Notes under the pieces: model-generated | What the model saw: only the letters and a program-made list of their open reading frames with translations | Database searches by the model: none | What the model was told of the DNA's origin: nothing | Assembly (NCBI RefSeq): GCF_018613065.1 | Contig: NZ_JAGGQW010000065.1 | Location: 2,057 to 29,250, forward strand | Source: Bacillus sp. ISL-7 | Lineage (GTDB): Bacteria; Bacillota; Bacilli; Bacillales_B; DSM-18226 | DNA length: 27,194 nt | Direction: 5' to 3' | Translations under genes and position numbers: made by a program | Shown here: in pieces, positions 25,571 through 27,194 of the stretch | Numbering within the stretch: the stretch's first letter is position 1 | How the letters are laid out: the number at the start of each line of letters is the position of its first letter

Positions 25571-25614
25571 AAGGGCGCAATTCTGCAGTAAGAATTGTGC
25601 TCTTTCTTTATTTT
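25571..25614 (+). terminator. Terminator-like hairpin
   Basis: AAGGGCGCAATTCT pairs with AGAATTGTGCTCTT (two G-T pairs), then TTCTTTATTTT. Similar hairpins are common in Bacillus spacers. Confidence 0.55.
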
Positions 25615-25673
25615 AGGGCCAGATTATTGAATATCAATCGGTGTAACTGGCGATATAAAAAACATCTCAAAAG

Positions 25674-25700
25674 ACCATCATGATGATGGTTATTTTTTTT
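25674..25700 (+). terminator. Strong terminator hairpin
   Basis: ACCATCA-TGA-TGATGGT followed by TA and T8. It is well formed, but no upstream gene is visible within 470 bp on this strand. Confidence 0.7.
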
Positions 25701-25778
25701 ACCGATAAATGGATGTATTTAAAGGTTTTGTAGAATCCACGAAGAATATTACTTAATATGGAAATTGGAGGGATAAGG

Positions 25779-26320
25779 ATGAAATTTTTGGTTTTAATTA
25801 TAAAATTAAGGGTCTATTTTATACTTTTATTTTGTTTTTAATATTAGGATTAAGTGGGTTATATATATCTAATTCAGTAAAAATAAAATATCAAAATGCC
25901 CGGGATAATTTTATAAATCAGTTTATTGATAATAAAGACCTTTCAAATAAGGATATAAAAAAAATAGCAAATTCTATTAAAGAATTTAATAAAAAATTTC
26001 ATACCTTTGAAGATCTGGCAATTTTTCATAAAGAGAAAGGCATAGTCGTTAATCAATATTCTCATTTAGATTATAAAAATGCTGAATTTTTATTTCCTCT
26101 AGATGCAAAACAGAAAGATAACTTAATAACAAAAGGGTTCCGTGTAACGGAAGAATTTACGGTTGGGAATTTTGTGATTGTCCATAATTACTTTCCTGAT
26201 TGGTATTATTTATTACCAATAAGTTTATTTATGATCAGTGCAATCTTACTAATAATTTGGTTTTCGGCTCAAATGAAATATGGTAGGAAAAATAGACTTT
26301 TAAAAATCAAACAGATATGA
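25779..26320 (+). pseudogene. Two-pass membrane protein with an extracytoplasmic domain, frameshifted in T5
   Basis: GGAGGGATAAGG precedes ATG 25779. The frame reads MKFLVLIIKLRVYF and stops at 25840-25842. One more T in the T5 run 25785-25789 would give MKFFGFNYKIKGLFYTFILF and join the 162-codon frame. The product would be about 180 aa: a first membrane segment, an extracytoplasmic domain of about 115 residues (rich in Lys/Asn/Phe), a second membrane segment (YYLLPISLFMISAILLIIWF) and a basic tail. The layout resembles the sensor part of a histidine kinase without the kinase. No family is recognised. It is 13 bases ahead of the VanZ-like gene. Confidence 0.55.
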
Positions 26321-26333
26321 GAGCAGTGATTCA

Positions 26334-26936
26334 ATGTTACTTCTTAATGGAAGGATTTTAATTGTTTTTGTAGTTATATGTTATTTAGCTTCGTGTATCT
26401 TAGCCAGGATTACAAATAAAGATAAAAAACCAGTAAATTGGATGAGGGAAGTTATTAAATTTTTATTTGTTTTATACTTAAGTATGGTTGTTGCTGTAAC
26501 TTTATTTCCAATAATAATTGGACATAATCCTAATATTCAAAACGAATATCGTTCATTAAATTTTATACCACTTGTATCCATCTTCAGATATTTTAGTCAA
26601 ATTGGTACTGCTTATGATGGTGATGTTGAATTTATGATTGAATTAATTGCCAAAAATATAGGTGGTAATATTTTATTACTAATGCCTTTAGGTTTTTGCG
26701 CACCAATATTATTTAATAAATTTAATAGCTTTAAAAATGTTGTATTACTTGGTTTGTTTATGTCCATTTGTATTGAATGTATTCAGTTTTTTGAACTAAT
26801 ATCTGGAATAGTTCTTTGGCGTTCGGTGGATATTGATGATGTGATTTGTAATGTAATAGGAGCTGTTTTAGGATACCTTATATATACCCTTTTGTTTCGA
26901 TTTGAAAATATGAAACCAGAGAAGTTTAAAATGTAG
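26334..26936 (+). CDS. VanZ-family membrane protein
   Basis: A 200-aa integral membrane protein with about five hydrophobic segments. VanZ-like features are VVAVTLFPIIIG, SLNFIPLVSIFRYF, NIGGNILLLMPLGF and the C-terminal SICIECIQFF with RSVDIDDVICNVIGAVLGY. VanZ confers low-level teicoplanin resistance in enterococci, but chromosomal relatives in Bacillus are of unknown role in envelope biology. The ribosome site is weak; short spacing to the preceding gene suggests coupling. A small lipoprotein follows after 40 bases. Confidence 0.88.
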   Translation: MLLLNGRILIVFVVICYLASCILARITNKDKKPVNWMREVIKFLFVLYLSMVVAVTLFPIIIGHNPNIQNEYRSLNFIPLVSIFRYFSQIGTAYDGDVEFMIELIAKNIGGNILLLMPLGFCAPILFNKFNSFKNVVLLGLFMSICIECIQFFELISGIVLWRSVDIDDVICNVIGAVLGYLIYTLLFRFENMKPEKFKM

Positions 26937-26976
26937 ACCCGTTATAAACCCATAATTGCAAGGAGGGGCGAAAGCT

Positions 26977-27194
26977 TTGAGATTTTTACCTATAATTATT
27001 TTTTGTATTTTGCTACTTGTAACTGGTTGTTCAAATAACGTAAAAACAGTAAATGAAGAAAATTTACAAGTAAGCCCAATTTTTGAAATGACAGGTAAAA
27101 ACGGAGAAGGAGAAAAAATTACAAGCGATTGGATTGGAGAAAAAGAACATTTGGCTATCACTAATAACCCATTGTAAACGATAAACTAGAATCA
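26977..27194 (+). CDS. Small lipoprotein, 3' end uncertain (window edge)
   Basis: AAGGAGGGG (26960-26967) precedes TTG 26977, giving MRFLPIIIFCILLLVTGCSN: a lipoprotein signal peptide with lipobox LVTGC, so the mature protein is anchored on the outer face of the membrane. The frame stops at 27175-27177 after 66 residues. The next frame continues IVNDKLES to the window end, so a one-base deletion in the CCC before (about 27168-27170) is possible. The rest is outside. It is likely in one unit with the VanZ-like gene. The family of the mature part is not recognised. Confidence 0.65.

Larger units (their letters stand above)
25204..25778. other. Long intergenic region with two orphan terminators
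   Basis: About 575 bp with no recognised gene. It holds two terminator-like hairpins (25571-25614 and 25674-25700) and ACAGCC/GGCTGT (about 25421-25439). No plus-strand gene precedes them, so they may mark genes lost by deletion. A ribosome site GGAGGG (25767-25772) serves the next gene. Confidence 0.5.

Overview
The window is low-GC Firmicutes DNA and almost certainly from a Bacillaceae genome. The evidence is GGAGG-type ribosome binding sites, a B. subtilis-type Rtp homologue, a SalA-type Mrp ATPase, a Bacillus-type ferredoxin with a YumC-type reductase, an IS231-type element and Tn4430-like transposon ends. The species cannot be named from what is visible. The window mixes intact housekeeping genes with a large amount of mobile-element debris and broken genes.

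Layout. 0-3.2 kb: transketolase and a small transaldolase on the minus strand, divergent from a DeoR repressor. 3.3-7.5 kb: an accessory island with an IS110 remnant, a 172-bp tandem repeat, a Ter-like site, a replication-terminator (Rtp) gene cut short by a nonsense codon, two small convergent ORFs, GGTGG iterons and an orphan pair of conjugative-element genes (a CwlT-like cell-wall hydrolase and a frameshifted membrane protein). 7.6-11.9 kb: a small IS231-derived remnant, thiolase, hotdog thioesterase, TetR regulator and a frameshifted proA. 12.0-16.6 kb: a MarR regulator and a QueG/RdhA-like iron-sulfur protein fused to an SCP2 domain, both associated with GTGTATATACAC-type operators, followed by ferredoxin, ferredoxin-NADP reductase and SalA. 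16.8-19.4 kb: a decayed neighbourhood with two broken TetR genes around an intact DltE-like SDR and a truncated MFS transporter. 19.4-21.5 kb: a complete IS231-like element wedged between the tips of two different Tn3-family inverted repeats, next to a Tn3 transposase fragment. 21.8-27.2 kb: membrane proteins, a flavin amine oxidase (YobN-like), a VanZ-family protein and a lipoprotein running off the edge.

How the parts work together. The transketolase-transaldolase pair is probably a sugar-phosphate operon controlled by the divergent DeoR protein. The thioesterase and TetR genes share an intergenic region carrying ACCG/CGGT operators. The most novel-looking module is MarR plus the QueG-like::SCP2 fusion. 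It is visibly richer in G+C than its flanks and bounded by a 16-bp direct repeat. It lies upstream of a ferredoxin and its reductase, which could supply electrons. The best evolutionary stories are the truncated Rtp beside a Ter-like site, and the IS231 copy joining two Tn3 ends without a target duplication. At least six genes or remnants carry what look like single-base deletions in A/T homopolymers, so real decay and sequencing error have to be separated before calling them pseudogenes.
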